Positions 5,678-5,682 of a stretch of DNA of 5,682 bases are shown piece by piece (the stretch's first letter is position 1; the number at the start of each line of letters is the position of its first letter). The stretch covers positions 1-5,682 of the forward strand of contig JAGBCG010000178.1 of NCBI GenBank assembly GCA_017938055.1, read 5' to 3'. The notes below the pieces were generated by a model. The model was not told the origin of the DNA and did no database searches. It worked only from the letters and a program-made list of their open reading frames with translations. The stretch is from Clostridia bacterium. Lineage in GTDB: Bacteria; Bacillota; Clostridia; Oscillospirales; CAG-382. The position numbers and the translations under genes are program-made.

Positions 5678-5682
5678 AATAA

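Noticed and set aside
5678..5682. CIRCE heat-shock operator near dnaK
   Set aside because: Only five bases upstream of dnaK are present. No TTAGCACTC-type inverted repeat could be inspected in this window.

Overview
This is a mostly housekeeping stretch from a low-to-moderate GC, monoderm Firmicute, most likely a Clostridia member of the Ruminococcus/Oscillospiraceae type. The evidence is a DnaK that lacks the N-terminal insertion found in proteobacterial DnaK, near-consensus AGGAGG-type ribosome binding sites, T-rich intergenic DNA, and GC-rich hairpins between genes. The genus is an inference from general look, not from any search.

Layout, left to right. Positions 1-695 (minus strand) hold the first 231 residues of an uncharacterised lipoprotein that runs off the left edge. 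It has a lipobox signal peptide and a WG-repeat-like segment. Positions 696-980 are an AT-rich divergent intergenic region. It holds a very good sigma-A promoter for the lipoprotein, a perfect 9-bp inverted repeat just upstream of that promoter, and a second promoter for asnS. Positions 981-2375 (plus strand) are asnS, a complete asparaginyl-tRNA synthetase of the long, E. coli-like type. Positions 2376-2627 are a convergent intergenic region with four separate hairpins, at least two of which look like terminators facing opposite directions. Positions 2628-3788 and 3854-5677 (both minus strand) are dnaJ and dnaK, both complete. dnaK is upstream, and a 65-nt spacer between them carries a stable hairpin directly before the dnaJ ribosome binding site.

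DnaK and DnaJ form one chaperone machine: DnaJ delivers unfolded substrates and stimulates DnaK ATPase. grpE, and probably hrcA with its CIRCE operator, would be expected just beyond the right edge but cannot be seen here. dnaJ is the last gene of that operon because the next gene, asnS, converges on it. AsnRS is functionally unrelated and has its own promoter and terminator.

I found no CRISPR array, transposase, tRNA, rRNA or clear novel system. The points most worth a second look are the dnaK-dnaJ intercistronic hairpin, whose loop can pair with the dnaJ ribosome binding region; the cluster of hairpins between asnS and dnaJ; and the unknown lipoprotein with its strong promoter and candidate operator.
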